A stretch of DNA of 64,000 bases, taken from CALJFL01 sp036961205. Its GTDB lineage: Bacteria > Pseudomonadota > Gammaproteobacteria > Pseudomonadales > Halieaceae. A program made the position numbers and the translations under genes. The notes under the pieces are model-generated. The model saw nothing but the letters and a program-made list of their open reading frames with translations. It did not search any database and was not told where the DNA came from. How positions within the stretch are numbered: position 1 is the stretch's first letter; each line of letters opens with the position of its first letter. The DNA is taken from positions 10,585 to 74,584 of the forward strand of contig JBALVI010000012.1 of the NCBI GenBank assembly GCA_036961205.1, read 5' to 3'. Of the stretch, positions 1-9,402 are shown piece after piece.

Positions 1-627
1 TGCTTCGGGCAGGTCAAAAGGCAAGCGGTGGCTCTCCGCAATTCCCGCAATCATAAAAGTGAACAAGCCCAGTATTTGCGGAACGCAGAACCACAAGTCC
101 CGCTGGGCTTCTACGATCGCTCGCATACTGAAGCTGCCGCTGAGCATAACCACGCCCATCAACGAGAGCCCCATGAAAACTTCGTAGCTGACCATTTGCG
201 CGGCGCTGCGCAGGCCTCCCAACAGGGCGTACTTGTTGTTAGAAGCAAGGCCGCCCAGCAAAACGCTGTACACAGCCAGAGAGGTCATGCCGAGGAAAAA
301 AAGCAGGCCAATGTTGAGGTCGATAATGTATAAGTCGGGGCCAAAAGGAACTACGGCAAAACCCAACAACATGGCGACTACGATGGCTGTGGGTGCGAAC
401 ACGAAGACCACACGATCGGCGAAAGGTGGGACCCAGTCATGCTTGGTTAATAGCTTCAGCATATCGGCCAGCACCTGGAATACGCCAAACGGTCCTAGTC
501 GGTTGGGGCCGTAACGGTCCTGCCAGATTCCCAGTAGGCGTCGTTCAAACCATGTAAGGAATGCTGCCCCGCTAATCGCGGCCAGTAGTACCGCCAGTGC
601 GAATCCGATAGTGCCTAATTCAGACAT
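1..627 (-). CDS. nuoH: NADH-quinone oxidoreductase subunit H (partial, C-terminus outside window)
   Basis: This is the membrane subunit that couples the peripheral arm of complex I to the proton-pumping arm and helps form the quinone chamber. About 209 residues are visible, from the ATG at 627, and the frame is still open at base 1. The protein starts MSELGTIGFALAVLLAAISG, a first transmembrane helix, and carries the family signature around GPNRLGPFGVFQ near residue 40; the visible part ends in RLPFDLPEA, a conserved quinone-side loop. Its start overlaps the end of nuoG by 8 bases, so translation is probably coupled. Genes nuoI to nuoN are expected beyond the left edge. Confidence 0.96.
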   Translation of the reverse strand, partial: MSELGTIGFALAVLLAAISGAAFLTWFERRLLGIWQDRYGPNRLGPFGVFQVLADMLKLLTKHDWVPPFADRVVFVFAPTAIVVAMLLGFAVVPFGPDLYIIDLNIGLLFFLGMTSLAVYSVLLGGLASNNKYALLGGLRSAAQMVSYEVFMGLSLMGVVMLSGSFSMRAIVEAQRDLWFCVPQILGLFTFMIAGIAESHRLPFDLPEA

Positions 628-3394
628 CGCGCCCTCCATCACTGCCGATAACCTGCGGCGAGCGGCGTTGCCAGCTTTGCGCTTTGTGTAAAGTTACCTC
701 GGTCAGTGCTTGCAGGTTAGCGGTGCCCGCGAGGCCCACGCTGAAGCCGGCGCAACCCGTAGCGAGGGAATCGTCAATGTTTACCTCCAGAGTAGACAGT
801 CCCTCTCCATCTCCTACTTCAATGCCGTCGCCGACAGCTACGCCCAGTGCGCGGGCGTCAGCGCCGCGCAAGGTTATGAAACCTGGGGTTATCAGCGGTT
901 GCAGAGTGGGGCTCATAGCGCTGAGTTCTTCACTGCCGAATATTTTGTACTGGGCAACCAATAACCAGACGCCCTCGCGACCTGAATAAGGGACCGGTGG
1001 GGCTTCCTGCGAATTGGCTGCGCCGGTATGAGCCCCCAGTAGTCTGGCACCCGCGGTACCACCCTTGAGTTCACCGCCAACTTCCGCTTGAAACTTATGC
1101 AATGATTGGTTGGAATTCCAACCCGGCGACCAGACGAAGGGTAGAAGCGCGCCAGGCTGGGAGCGGTTTAAGCCTTCCATACTAAACGCCAGAGGTGATT
1201 CTTCGTCCTCGGGCTGCTTTGGCTCGTGCACTGAGATATGCGCACGCATTGCGGTTCTGCCACTGTACCGATGCGGCTGACGCGGTATTCGCATCCCAAC
1301 ATTGCGAAACTGCTGATCCGGCGCGGCGGCGGTGAGTCCGGCCAGATCCGGAATCGCTGCAGCACAAGCCCGGTTGATATCGTCAAAGTGGTGGAGGCCT
1401 TCTACCCCCTGGAGCTCCATTTCTTTCATGCAGGCGAGCAACCAGACCCAGGCGGGATGCCGCTCTTCCGTGGCTTGATAGACCGGGTAATGGCGTTGCG
1501 CCCGCCCTTCCATAGACACCAGCGTGCCCTCCGTTTCTGCGAAATTTGCAGCTGGTAGTACTAGTGTGGCGGCGGACGTAGTGTCTGTGTCCATGCCATC
1601 CAGAACAATGACCTGATCGAAAGTCCCGACAAGCTTTGCGATGTGATCACGAGTTCCTCGTCGGAACAGATCGTTTTCCAGTACTACTAACGTGGTAGGG
1701 GTCTCAGCTGCGATGGCACGCTGCTGTAATTGGCTGAGGTTGGGACAATTTGGGCCTGCTAGCATCGCCTGTCCCAGTGAATTGGCCTCTGGCACGGCCA
1801 GCGAAAACATGGGCTGTTGCCCACGCTCAGCTAATGCGTCTGCGATCTGGGCCGCCGCTGCCATTACCGCAGCGCTAGCCGTTCCAGTACCGGAGAGAAT
1901 CAGGGGTCGTTTGGCGTTCTTCAACGCCGCGGCAATTGCGTCGGCGGTTTTGTTTAGGTTGTCATCATCGGAATCTGCAGCTGCGGATTCGCCGTCGGTG
2001 ATTCGATGCGCAACCGCATAACCCAATCTGGCGATATTGTCGGGTGCCAGCGAGATTTGTTGTGCTGCGATATCGTCCAGTCGAGTGCCGGCTACAGAGG
2101 CGATGTACAGTGGACTTTTTTGGTCCTGTGCCAGATTACGAATGGCCGCATCCTGCCAATGTTCCAGACGCAAGTCGGCAGCCATTTCATAGGCTTTATT
2201 GCGAACGCTTTGCCGCAGAGCGAGCGCTATGCGTGGCGCGGTGTTGGTAACATCTTCCCCCAAAATAAATACGGCATCTGCAGATTCGATAGTGCGAATA
2301 TCCGGGATTACGGCGCGGGTACTCTTGTTTAGCACCAACACCTGGCTGAGCAGCGCCTGCTCGGCGTCGCTGAAGCCGGGTGCAAAATTGGTCTCCCCCG
2401 ACAACTGCCGCAATAGAAAGTTGGCTTCAACAGAGGCGCGGGGTGAGCCAATAGCAAATACCGACCCTCCGCTTAGTGCACCTTGCATATACTGCAGAGC
2501 CGCATGATGGTTTTGGGCATCAAAGCGGCCCTCAGCATTTCTCAGGCCCGGGAACTGCAGGTTATTTTCGCTATTGACGAACTTGGCTCCAAAACGACCT
2601 CGATCGCAGAGAAAATAGCCGTTGACCTGAGCATTGAAACGATTATGAACGCGCTTGAGTTTGCCATAACGCTCACCGGGTAGGGTGTTACACCCCACTG
2701 CACAGGAGGTGCACACCGACGGCGCGGATTGCAGATCCCACTTGCGTGTGTACTCATGTACCAGAGATTTGTCGGTGAATACTCCGGTGGGGCAGACTTC
2801 CACCAGATTGCCGGCAAATTCACTCTGCAGTACGCCGTCTTCGTGCCGGCCGAAGTAAATATGATCGTGCGCTGCTTGTGCCGACAGGTCGGTACCTCCG
2901 GCGTAGTCGTTGTAATAGCGGGTGCAGCGGTAGCAGGTGATACAGCGATTCATTTCGTGGTGAATCAGCGGTCCCAGGTATTGATTGCGATGGGTGTTTT
3001 TACGACCGCGATACTGGCGATCGCGGTGGCCCACCATCACCGTCATATCCTGTAGGTGGCACTCACCCCCCTCGGCGCACACCGGGCAATCGTGGGGATG
3101 ATTCAGCATCAGCGATTCAACAATGGATTGGCGGAAGCGGCTGGCCTTGTCACCCGCCAGCGAAAAAATTGCGCCATCGATAACCGGCGTCATACAGCCC
3201 ATCACAATGCGGCCGCGCTCATCTTCCTCATTTTGATATTGCACTACAGCACACTGACGACAGGCGCCGATTGACCCCATCGCCGGATGCCAGCAAAAAT
3301 AAGGCAAATCGAGACCGGCAGAGAGGCAAGCTTCAAGCAGATTTTTACCCGCGGGTACCTCGTACTCCTGGCCATCTATGCGAATAACGGGCAT
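620..3394 (-). CDS. nuoG: NADH-quinone oxidoreductase subunit G
   Basis: This is the large iron-sulfur subunit of the complex I peripheral arm, which passes electrons from NuoF/NuoE towards NuoI and NuoB. It has 924 residues, the usual gammaproteobacterial length. The N-terminal ferredoxin-like domain shows C34, C45, C48 and C67 for a [2Fe-2S] centre; the segment HPHDCPVCAEGGEC (about 99-112) gives the His/Cys ligands of the next cluster; CITCYRC (151-157) and CTSCAVGC (about 228-235) supply [4Fe-4S] ligands. The rest is a molybdopterin-oxidoreductase-like domain without cofactor function. The start directly abuts the nuoF stop and the end overlaps nuoH. Confidence 0.97.
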   Translation of the reverse strand: MPVIRIDGQEYEVPAGKNLLEACLSAGLDLPYFCWHPAMGSIGACRQCAVVQYQNEEDERGRIVMGCMTPVIDGAIFSLAGDKASRFRQSIVESLMLNHPHDCPVCAEGGECHLQDMTVMVGHRDRQYRGRKNTHRNQYLGPLIHHEMNRCITCYRCTRYYNDYAGGTDLSAQAAHDHIYFGRHEDGVLQSEFAGNLVEVCPTGVFTDKSLVHEYTRKWDLQSAPSVCTSCAVGCNTLPGERYGKLKRVHNRFNAQVNGYFLCDRGRFGAKFVNSENNLQFPGLRNAEGRFDAQNHHAALQYMQGALSGGSVFAIGSPRASVEANFLLRQLSGETNFAPGFSDAEQALLSQVLVLNKSTRAVIPDIRTIESADAVFILGEDVTNTAPRIALALRQSVRNKAYEMAADLRLEHWQDAAIRNLAQDQKSPLYIASVAGTRLDDIAAQQISLAPDNIARLGYAVAHRITDGESAAADSDDDNLNKTADAIAAALKNAKRPLILSGTGTASAAVMAAAAQIADALAERGQQPMFSLAVPEANSLGQAMLAGPNCPNLSQLQQRAIAAETPTTLVVLENDLFRRGTRDHIAKLVGTFDQVIVLDGMDTDTTSAATLVLPAANFAETEGTLVSMEGRAQRHYPVYQATEERHPAWVWLLACMKEMELQGVEGLHHFDDINRACAAAIPDLAGLTAAAPDQQFRNVGMRIPRQPHRYSGRTAMRAHISVHEPKQPEDEESPLAFSMEGLNRSQPGALLPFVWSPGWNSNQSLHKFQAEVGGELKGGTAGARLLGAHTGAANSQEAPPVPYSGREGVWLLVAQYKIFGSEELSAMSPTLQPLITPGFITLRGADARALGVAVGDGIEVGDGEGLSTLEVNIDDSLATGCAGFSVGLAGTANLQALTEVTLHKAQSWQRRSPQVIGSDGGRDV

Positions 3395-4693
3395 CTATCC
3401 GCTCCCCCCGTCGCACCAGGGGCAGGCGCCGCCGCTGATATGGCGCTCGAAATCTTCCCTGAAGTATTTGAGGGCACTGGCCAGCGGCTCCATCGCCCCC
3501 GGGGCAAGTGCACAGTGTGTATTCCCCATCGCCCCGATAAATTCAACCTGGTGTGCGAGTGTGTCCATATCCCTGGCTTCACCGCGGCCTTGTTCGATAT
3601 CGTCAAGCACCTGCGCTGACCAGGGCAGGCCGTCGCGACAGGGGGTACAGAAGCCGCAGGACTCGCGGGCAAAAAACTCCATCAGGTTTTTTACAAAGCC
3701 TACCGGGCAGGTTTTGTCGTCCAGGATAATCATAGTGCCGGTGCCCATGCGGCTGCCTGCTTTACCGATGGTGCCATAGTCCATGGCGAGGTCCAGGTGA
3801 TCGGGCGTGAGGAAGTCGGTGGAACCTCCCCCTGGCAAAAATCCGCGCAGACTGTAGCCGTCTTCCATGCCGCCGGCGTGCACTTCCAGAATTTCACGTA
3901 CTGGCGTTCCTATGGGCAGTTCCCAGCAACCTGGATTTTTGACGCGACCACTCACACCGTAGAGTTTGGTGCCGGCATCTTCTGTTAAACCCAGTTCATT
4001 GAACCAGTCTGCGCCGCGCTCGATGATATGGTGAATGTTGCACAAGGTTTCCACGTTATTGACGATAGTGGGGCGGCCCCAGAGGCCGCTGACCTGGGGG
4101 AACGGGGGCTTGGCTCTGGGGTTGGCGCGCTTGCCTTCAAGAGAGCTGATAAGCGCCGTCTCTTCACCGCAGATATAGCGCCCGGCACTGGAGTGAACAT
4201 GCATCTCCAGGCTGAAATCGGATCCCAGAATATTTTGTCCCAGATAACCTTTGTCGTAACAGGTGGCGATAGCTTCGCGCAGCAGTTGTGCTGCCAGATG
4301 ATATTCCGCCCGAATGAAGATATAGGCGATGTTTGCCTGAATGGTATAGGCGGAGAGAATCATGCCCTCGATCAATTGATGTGGATCGCACTCCAGGAGC
4401 AGGCGGTCTTTGAAGGTTCCCGGTTCCATCTCGTCGGCATTGCAGATTAAATATTTGTGCCCAGGAGTAGCGTCCTCCATCGGTACGAAGCTCCACTTCA
4501 TTCCAGTGGGGAAACCGGCGCCACCACGACCCCTTAGATTGGAGTCTTTGATGATCTGCAGGCAATCCGCCGGCGAGAGCTTACCTACTGCACTATGCAG
4601 CGCCTGATAGCCGCCATTAGCTTCATATGCTTCAAAATCGGTGGGTGCTTTGTCAGCCCGCACATTGCGAGTCAGGGGAGTGGATAAGCTCAA
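3395..4693 (-). CDS. nuoF: NADH-quinone oxidoreductase subunit F
   Basis: NuoF is the NADH-binding flavoprotein where electrons enter complex I. At 432 residues it has the expected length. The glycine-rich nucleotide-binding loop GRGGAGFPTG is at 55-64, and the C-terminal [4Fe-4S] motif ESCGFCTPCRDG lies near residue 350. Its ATG overlaps the nuoE stop by 4 bases and its stop abuts the nuoG start, so the three genes are packed for coupled translation. The last residues, GGACPWCDGGSG, include two extra cysteines that I cannot assign to a known cluster. Confidence 0.97.
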   Translation of the reverse strand: MSLSTPLTRNVRADKAPTDFEAYEANGGYQALHSAVGKLSPADCLQIIKDSNLRGRGGAGFPTGMKWSFVPMEDATPGHKYLICNADEMEPGTFKDRLLLECDPHQLIEGMILSAYTIQANIAYIFIRAEYHLAAQLLREAIATCYDKGYLGQNILGSDFSLEMHVHSSAGRYICGEETALISSLEGKRANPRAKPPFPQVSGLWGRPTIVNNVETLCNIHHIIERGADWFNELGLTEDAGTKLYGVSGRVKNPGCWELPIGTPVREILEVHAGGMEDGYSLRGFLPGGGSTDFLTPDHLDLAMDYGTIGKAGSRMGTGTMIILDDKTCPVGFVKNLMEFFARESCGFCTPCRDGLPWSAQVLDDIEQGRGEARDMDTLAHQVEFIGAMGNTHCALAPGAMEPLASALKYFREDFERHISGGACPWCDGGSG

Positions 4694-5181
4694 GACTCAC
4701 CCCCACTGCTGCCAAACAACTGTTTAATTCTCTCTATATCGACATCCTGTTCCAACTCTTTGCCGACCATCATTACCGGCGCTCGATCACACGCCCCAAG
4801 GCAGGTGACGGGTAGTAAGGTGTATTGGTTATCCGTGGTAGTTTCGCCAAGGCCAATACCGAGTTGCTCAGTAATTGTCTGTTGCAGTTGGTCGCAGTTT
4901 TTAATCCAGCAGGTAATGCTGTTGCATAGCAGGATAACTTTTTCGCCCACAGGCCTGCGGTAGATCAGATTGTAGAAAGTGGCAATACCTTCGAGTTCCT
5001 CCGGGGACATCTCCAGATGCTGGGCAATCGCCCGTAAGCTTTCGTCTGATACCCAGCCCCGGTGTTCCTGAACGATTTTCAAGGCATCGATCGCAACTGC
5101 ATTGCGGTAGGGCGCGTGGTCGATTTCCGCATCGATCTCTGCGAGTTCAATTTTACTGAGTATGGGTATTAGTTCGCTCAT
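4690..5181 (-). CDS. nuoE: NADH-quinone oxidoreductase subunit E
   Basis: NuoE is the thioredoxin-like [2Fe-2S] subunit that partners NuoF. I place the start at the ATG at 5181 (MSELIPILSK, 163 residues), four bases after the nuoCD stop; a longer frame exists from 5226 but its extra 15 residues overlap nuoCD and do not resemble the family. The cluster ligands are visible as a C-x4-C pair in LLCNSITC and a C-x3-C pair in TCLGACDRAP. The 3' end overlaps nuoF by 4 bases. Confidence 0.95.
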   Translation of the reverse strand: MSELIPILSKIELAEIDAEIDHAPYRNAVAIDALKIVQEHRGWVSDESLRAIAQHLEMSPEELEGIATFYNLIYRRPVGEKVILLCNSITCWIKNCDQLQQTITEQLGIGLGETTTDNQYTLLPVTCLGACDRAPVMMVGKELEQDVDIERIKQLFGSSGGES

Positions 5182-5185
5182 AGGC

Positions 5186-6934
5186 CTATCTATCCACGTC
5201 TGCCATGACGAAATCGATACTGGCAATGATGGCGATGAGATCGGGAATCATCAGGCCACGACTTATCAGTGGTAGTTGCTGCAGAGCCGGGAATGAGGGT
5301 GTACGAATACGGGTTCTATAAGAGGTGGTGCCGCCATCGCTAATCAAGTGATAGTTGTTGATACCCTTGGTCGCTTCTATCGGGAAAGAGCATTCGCCGG
5401 CGGGTATGACTGGACCCCAACTGACATTGAGGAAATGGTGAATCAGCGTTTCGATATCCTTGAGCGTTCGCTCCTTAGGCGGCGGGGTGGTCAGTCGGTG
5501 ATCACTTTTGTAGGGACCCTCGGGCATGTTGTCCAGGCACTGCCGGATGATGTGCAGGCTCTGGTAGATTTCCTCGACTCGCATCACCGCTCGATCGTAG
5601 CTGTCGCCCTTGTGACCAACGGGCACCTCAAATTCGAACTGATCGTAACCGCCGTAAGGTCGGTCCCGGCGAAGATCAAAGTCCATGCCGGTGGCTCGCA
5701 GTGAAGCGCCAGTAATTCCCCACTCTAACGCCTCTTTTGTTGTGTAGCTGCCGATATCAACAGTGCGTCGTTTGAGGATACTGTTGTTCATTGTCATCTT
5801 TTGATAATGGTCGAGGCGAGCCGGCATGAAATCGATAAATTCACGCACCAGGTTTTCCCAGCCTTCCGGTAAATCCTGGGCAACACCGCCAATACGGAAC
5901 CAGGCCGGGTGCATGCGACCGCCGGTAATCGCCTCAATGATTCCCAATAGACGCTCGCGGTCGGCGAACATATAAAATACGGGAGACATCTGGCCTACGT
6001 CCTGAGCGAAAGTCCCATAGAAAACAAGGTGGCTGGAAACCCGGAATAACTCGGCCAGCATGATGCGTATTACTTTAGCCCGGTCGGGGACCTTGATGCC
6101 CGCCATCTGCTCTACGGCCATCACGTAGGCCATGTTATTCATTACCCCACCCAGATAATCGATACGGTCTGTGTAGGGGATGTAAGAGTGCCAGGTTTGC
6201 CGTTCCGCCATTTTCTCGGCGCCGCGATGGTGGTAGCCAATGTCTGGTACTGCATCGACCACAACTTCACCGTCTAATTGCAGCGCGATACGAAAAACGC
6301 CGTGCACCGAAGGATGATTCGGGCCCAGGTTGAGAAACATAAATTCAGTGTCATCGGTCGCCCGGTCCATGCCCCAGTCTTCAGGGCGGAATAATAGTGC
6401 TTCCTGCTCCTGAGCCTGTTTTTCCTCATCCAGCGAAAATGGCTCCATCTCGGTGGCTCTGGCGGGGTGATCCTTGCGCAGCGCGAAGCCTTCCCATGTT
6501 GGTGGCAAGAGTATCCGTCTAAGATTGGGATGGCCGCTGAATTCAATGCCATACATATCCCAGGCCTCGCGTTCGTACCAATTCGCGTTAGGCCAGATAG
6601 AAACTGCAGTGGGCGCTGAAAGCGCGCTTTCGGTGAGCGCAACTTTTATTCGAATCTCTTCCCGATCATCCAAATTCAGCAGGTGGTAGACCACCGTGAA
6701 ATCTGCGGCAGCGGGTGGCTTGTGTTCGCGTAGCCGTTCATCGACCCCGAAAAGGTCCAGCAGCATAGGGAAGCGACGCTGCAGGTGAGCGAGCACGGCT
6801 AACAGGTCAGAAGTGTCTACCCACAGAGTAGGTGTTAGATCAGCCGTTGCCTGAAGCTGAAATACAGCGACCCCAAAGCGGGCGAAGAGTTCGTCCACTG
6901 TGCTGTTTGGCGCTGTTAACTCAGCATTCAACAT
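5186..6934 (-). CDS. nuoC: NADH-quinone oxidoreductase subunits C and D, fused
   Basis: A fused NuoCD protein of 582 residues. Residues 1 to about 180 are the 30-kDa NuoC domain (signature YEREAWDMYGIEFSGHP near 122-138), and residues about 195-582 are the 49-kDa NuoD domain (NLGPNHPSVHGV, then IGYHHRGAEKM), which forms the quinone pocket with NuoB. The domains are joined by a Glu/Gln-rich linker around EEKQAQEQEALLF. The nuoC-nuoD fusion is typical of many gammaproteobacteria. A 70-base gap with no gene separates it from nuoB. The start ATG at 6934 follows a weak GAGA-type ribosome site. Confidence 0.97.
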   Translation of the reverse strand: MLNAELTAPNSTVDELFARFGVAVFQLQATADLTPTLWVDTSDLLAVLAHLQRRFPMLLDLFGVDERLREHKPPAAADFTVVYHLLNLDDREEIRIKVALTESALSAPTAVSIWPNANWYEREAWDMYGIEFSGHPNLRRILLPPTWEGFALRKDHPARATEMEPFSLDEEKQAQEQEALLFRPEDWGMDRATDDTEFMFLNLGPNHPSVHGVFRIALQLDGEVVVDAVPDIGYHHRGAEKMAERQTWHSYIPYTDRIDYLGGVMNNMAYVMAVEQMAGIKVPDRAKVIRIMLAELFRVSSHLVFYGTFAQDVGQMSPVFYMFADRERLLGIIEAITGGRMHPAWFRIGGVAQDLPEGWENLVREFIDFMPARLDHYQKMTMNNSILKRRTVDIGSYTTKEALEWGITGASLRATGMDFDLRRDRPYGGYDQFEFEVPVGHKGDSYDRAVMRVEEIYQSLHIIRQCLDNMPEGPYKSDHRLTTPPPKERTLKDIETLIHHFLNVSWGPVIPAGECSFPIEATKGINNYHLISDGGTTSYRTRIRTPSFPALQQLPLISRGLMIPDLIAIIASIDFVMADVDR

Positions 6935-7004
6935 GCACTCGTTTCTCAGGGCTGGTCAGACCTCAGTATTGTTATTTCAGACCGTCCTAGTCGTGTTGAT
7001 CTTC

Positions 7005-7649
7005 CTAAACTTTGTCTGGGCTGCGCAGTTCAGTGGCGAGACTGCGTTCATGCTGGAGCTTGTCACGTTGTGACGGCATCTCTGGCTTGATAACCCGCTG
7101 GTCGCCTACCACCCAGCTAAGCGGGCGGCGCTCTTGCTCTATGGATTCTTGCAGCATCATCAGGCCCTGCATCAGTGCCTCGGGCCGGGGCGGACATCCG
7201 GGGACGTAAACATCTACCGGAATAAATTTATCGACACCTTGAACCACACTGTAAATGTCGTACATGCCACCGGAGTTGGCGCAGGAACCCATAGAGATGA
7301 TCCAGCGTGGCTCCAGGAGTTGGTCGTATAGATGCTGAACCACCGGTGCCATTTTTCGGAATACGGTACCTGAGATGACCATGAGATCTGCCTGTCTGGG
7401 CGTAGCTCGTATTACCTCAGAGCCAAAACGTGCAATATCGTGGCGGCTGGTGAAGGAAGTGGCCATTTCGACGTAGCAGCAGGACAGACCAAAATTAAAA
7501 GGCCAAAGCGAATGGGCCCGGCCCCAGGCGATGAGGTCTTCCAGCCGCGCGAACATTACATTGCGCTGAATCTGTTCTTCGATAGTCTCGGTGCCGCCAC
7601 CGGGCGATGACGCTATAGTGTCCTCCGGCCTTGTAAGATTCCAATCCAT
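7005..7649 (-). CDS. nuoB: NADH-quinone oxidoreductase subunit B
   Basis: NuoB carries cluster N2, the last electron carrier before quinone. The protein has 214 residues. The N2 ligands are visible: the tandem C57-C58 in GLSCCYVEMA, the cysteine of MGSCANSGGMYD and the cysteine of PGCPPRPEAL. It follows nuoA after 8 bases. The C-terminal tail after WVVGDQRV is hydrophilic and of the variable type seen in this family. Confidence 0.97.
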   Translation of the reverse strand: MDWNLTRPEDTIASSPGGGTETIEEQIQRNVMFARLEDLIAWGRAHSLWPFNFGLSCCYVEMATSFTSRHDIARFGSEVIRATPRQADLMVISGTVFRKMAPVVQHLYDQLLEPRWIISMGSCANSGGMYDIYSVVQGVDKFIPVDVYVPGCPPRPEALMQGLMMLQESIEQERRPLSWVVGDQRVIKPEMPSQRDKLQHERSLATELRSPDKV

Positions 7650-7657
7650 GGTTGCGA

Positions 7658-8074
7658 CTACTCCTGCTCCGATGGGCTAGCGATTTTTGGTGCCCGTGAT
7701 CGGGTTTTGATGCCCCAGTCCAGCGCACCGGTGCTGAGTTCGTAAATCAGAGCGATGCCGAGTACGAATATGAAAACTCCTACCGCGGCAAACCCCTCCC
7801 AGCCCAGCTCATAAAAAGCAACTGCCCAAGCGAAGATGAATACTGTTTCGAGGTCGAAGATCACGAAGAAAATTGCGATGAGATAAAACTCAACAGACAT
7901 TTGAGTCTGGGGTGAGCCCACCGATAGCACGCCTGACTCGAAGGGTAGATTGGTGGCGTGATTCGCCCTGCGTTGGCCCAATAGGTAGGAAAGCCCGAGC
8001 ATGGTAGCCACAAGCAGTAGAACGGCAATAAAGTAGACCACGAACGGCCAGAGCGATGTTATCTCTTCGCTCAA
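7658..8074 (-). CDS. nuoA: NADH-quinone oxidoreductase subunit A
   Basis: NuoA is a small membrane subunit (138 residues) with three hydrophobic helices, near residues 9-30, 62-85 and 90-112. The conserved loop PFESGVLSVG between helices 1 and 2 faces the quinone cavity in known structures. It is the first gene of the nuo operon. The start is a TTG at 8074 preceded at six bases by a strong GGGAGGG ribosome site; no ATG fits better, so the unusual start codon is well supported. Confidence 0.94.
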   Translation of the reverse strand: MSEEITSLWPFVVYFIAVLLLVATMLGLSYLLGQRRANHATNLPFESGVLSVGSPQTQMSVEFYLIAIFFVIFDLETVFIFAWAVAFYELGWEGFAAVGVFIFVLGIALIYELSTGALDWGIKTRSRAPKIASPSEQE

Positions 8075-8438
8075 ATGCTGCCCTCCCGAAATGACCTGGG
8101 ATAGCGTAACAAGGATGTAGTGTGGTGCAGGAGTTTAAGAAGGTGGGTTTGGATATTCGGGCACAAAGTAACCCATGGCAGGTCGCGCCTAGCGATCTGT
8201 CTGCAATATGGTGCTTGCGCAATGCGTTTCAGCATACGAACTCCACTTTACCCTGAGGGTATTGGATGGAGGTTATTTGACACACTCGAAGGGGAGCGAG
8301 CAAATAATCGACCTGATACAGCTACCACTTACAACTTTTTCGACTCTAGCTGGGTTAATTGGCAAACGCAAGAATCCGTTTCGAAATAAGGACTACACTG
8401 AATTGAAAGTCTGATAATTCGGGAGGGTCAGACCCGCT
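8075..8438 (+). other. Divergent intergenic region between nuoA and sixA
   Basis: This 364-base stretch separates the minus-strand nuo operon from the plus-strand sixA gene, so it should hold both promoters and any regulator sites for nuo. Short open frames run through it but show no ribosome site, no sensible composition and no family resemblance. I could not identify a convincing sigma-70 promoter or a clear inverted repeat. Confidence 0.4.
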
Positions 8439-8948
8439 ATGAAGACCCTACATCTGCTGCGGCATGCCAAGTCGGCGTGGAACGAGCCGGGGCTTGCAGA
8501 TCACGATCGCGGCCTGAAAGCACGGGGGCGCAGAGACGTCCGGCTTATGGGCGCTGCGCTCGCTTCTCGAATAACACCAATGCCAGTGGCGGTTAGTACA
8601 GCGCGGCGAGCGCAGCTGACGCTCGAGGGTTTGTGTGAAAACTGGCCTTTGTTGCGAGATTACGAACACCGCGATGAGTCATGTCTGTACACCTTCAACT
8701 TCCGCGAGGTGCTGTCCTGGATAGCTGACCAGGCGGACACTGAACCTGCGTTGTTCTTAATCGGCCACAATCCTGCACTGACGGATCTGGTAAATTATCT
8801 GATGGGTCAGGAGGCTCTCGAGAATTTGCCCACTGCTGGTTATGTGCAGCTATCTCTGCGGATTGCGCTTTGGGCTGAGGTCGCCGGCGGCTGTGGGAGC
8901 CTGGAGAGCAGCCTATTTGCCCGACAAATTCGCCCGGTCGAAGAATAA
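8439..8948 (+). CDS. sixA: SixA-type phosphohistidine phosphatase
   Basis: A histidine-phosphatase-superfamily protein of 169 residues, the short form typical of SixA, which removes phosphate from histidine-containing phosphotransfer domains. The catalytic RH motif is LLRHAKSAW (R8-H9), and the second conserved histidine is in IGHNPALTDL, about residue 108. The ATG follows a GGGAGGG ribosome site. It stands alone between the nuo operon and a lipoprotein gene. The last 25 residues are not typical of the family and may be disordered. Assignment to SixA rather than another small phosphoglycerate-mutase-like protein rests on size and the LRHAKS form of the motif. Confidence 0.85.
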   Translation: MKTLHLLRHAKSAWNEPGLADHDRGLKARGRRDVRLMGAALASRITPMPVAVSTARRAQLTLEGLCENWPLLRDYEHRDESCLYTFNFREVLSWIADQADTEPALFLIGHNPALTDLVNYLMGQEALENLPTAGYVQLSLRIALWAEVAGGCGSLESSLFARQIRPVEE

Positions 8949-9064
8949 TCAGAGGGCTCCTTCATTTTGGCAGTAAGGCCCTGACAGCCCTACCGATGCT
9001 GCGCTAACTTCTCAATAATGCTAGTCTTGCCTCACGAAATGAATTGCATCCCAAGGAACATTTA

Positions 9065-9316
9065 ATGCGACTAGTCTGGACCTTTGCTTTTGTGCCGCTG
9101 TTGGCGGCCTGTGCCAGTTCCGGCCCGACTCCTAACCTGACTACGCAGTGCACGACACCCCGGCCACAGGTTTGCACCATGGAGTATGCTCCCGTTTGTG
9201 CCACGCAGACAGGAGGAGGGCGAGCCGATTATTCCTCGGCCTGCAACGCCTGCGCTGACGATAAAGCGACCGGCTATCTGAATGGCCCCTGTGGTGGTTC
9301 CAGCGGCGGAAGCTGA
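9065..9316 (+). CDS. Small lipoprotein with a Kazal-like cysteine pattern
   Basis: An 83-residue predicted lipoprotein. The ATG at 9065 follows an AAGGAAC ribosome site; a TTG seven codons earlier also opens the frame but lacks one. The signal peptide ends in the lipobox LAAC, giving a lipidated C16. The mature part has further cysteines arranged as in a Kazal-type serine-protease-inhibitor domain: EYAPVCA, then YSSACNACADD, then GYLNGPC. Kazal domains are mostly eukaryotic, but similar domains occur in bacterial lipoproteins. A Gly/Ser tail follows. Function unknown; inhibition of a protease at the cell surface is only a guess from the fold. Confidence 0.75.
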   Translation: MRLVWTFAFVPLLAACASSGPTPNLTTQCTTPRPQVCTMEYAPVCATQTGGGRADYSSACNACADDKATGYLNGPCGGSSGGS

Positions 9317-9339
9317 TACTAGCGATTATTAGTGCGGCT

Positions 9340-9365
9340 TTTGGTGGGGCCTGACAGGCACCAAA
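9340..9365 (+). terminator. Hairpin downstream of the Kazal-like lipoprotein gene
   Basis: An inverted repeat TTTGGT / ACCAAA encloses an inner stem GCCTG / CAGGC with a three-G bulge. It begins 24 bases after the lipoprotein stop codon. There is no run of T after it, so intrinsic termination is uncertain; it may be a weak terminator or an mRNA 3' end stabiliser. Confidence 0.35.
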
Positions 9366-9402
9366 CTCGCAAACACATTACAGTAGAAAAACGAGAATAA
9401 TA

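Noticed and set aside
8120..8414. Short open frames between nuoA and sixA
   Set aside because: No ribosome sites and no family resemblance; the region is best seen as a divergent promoter region.
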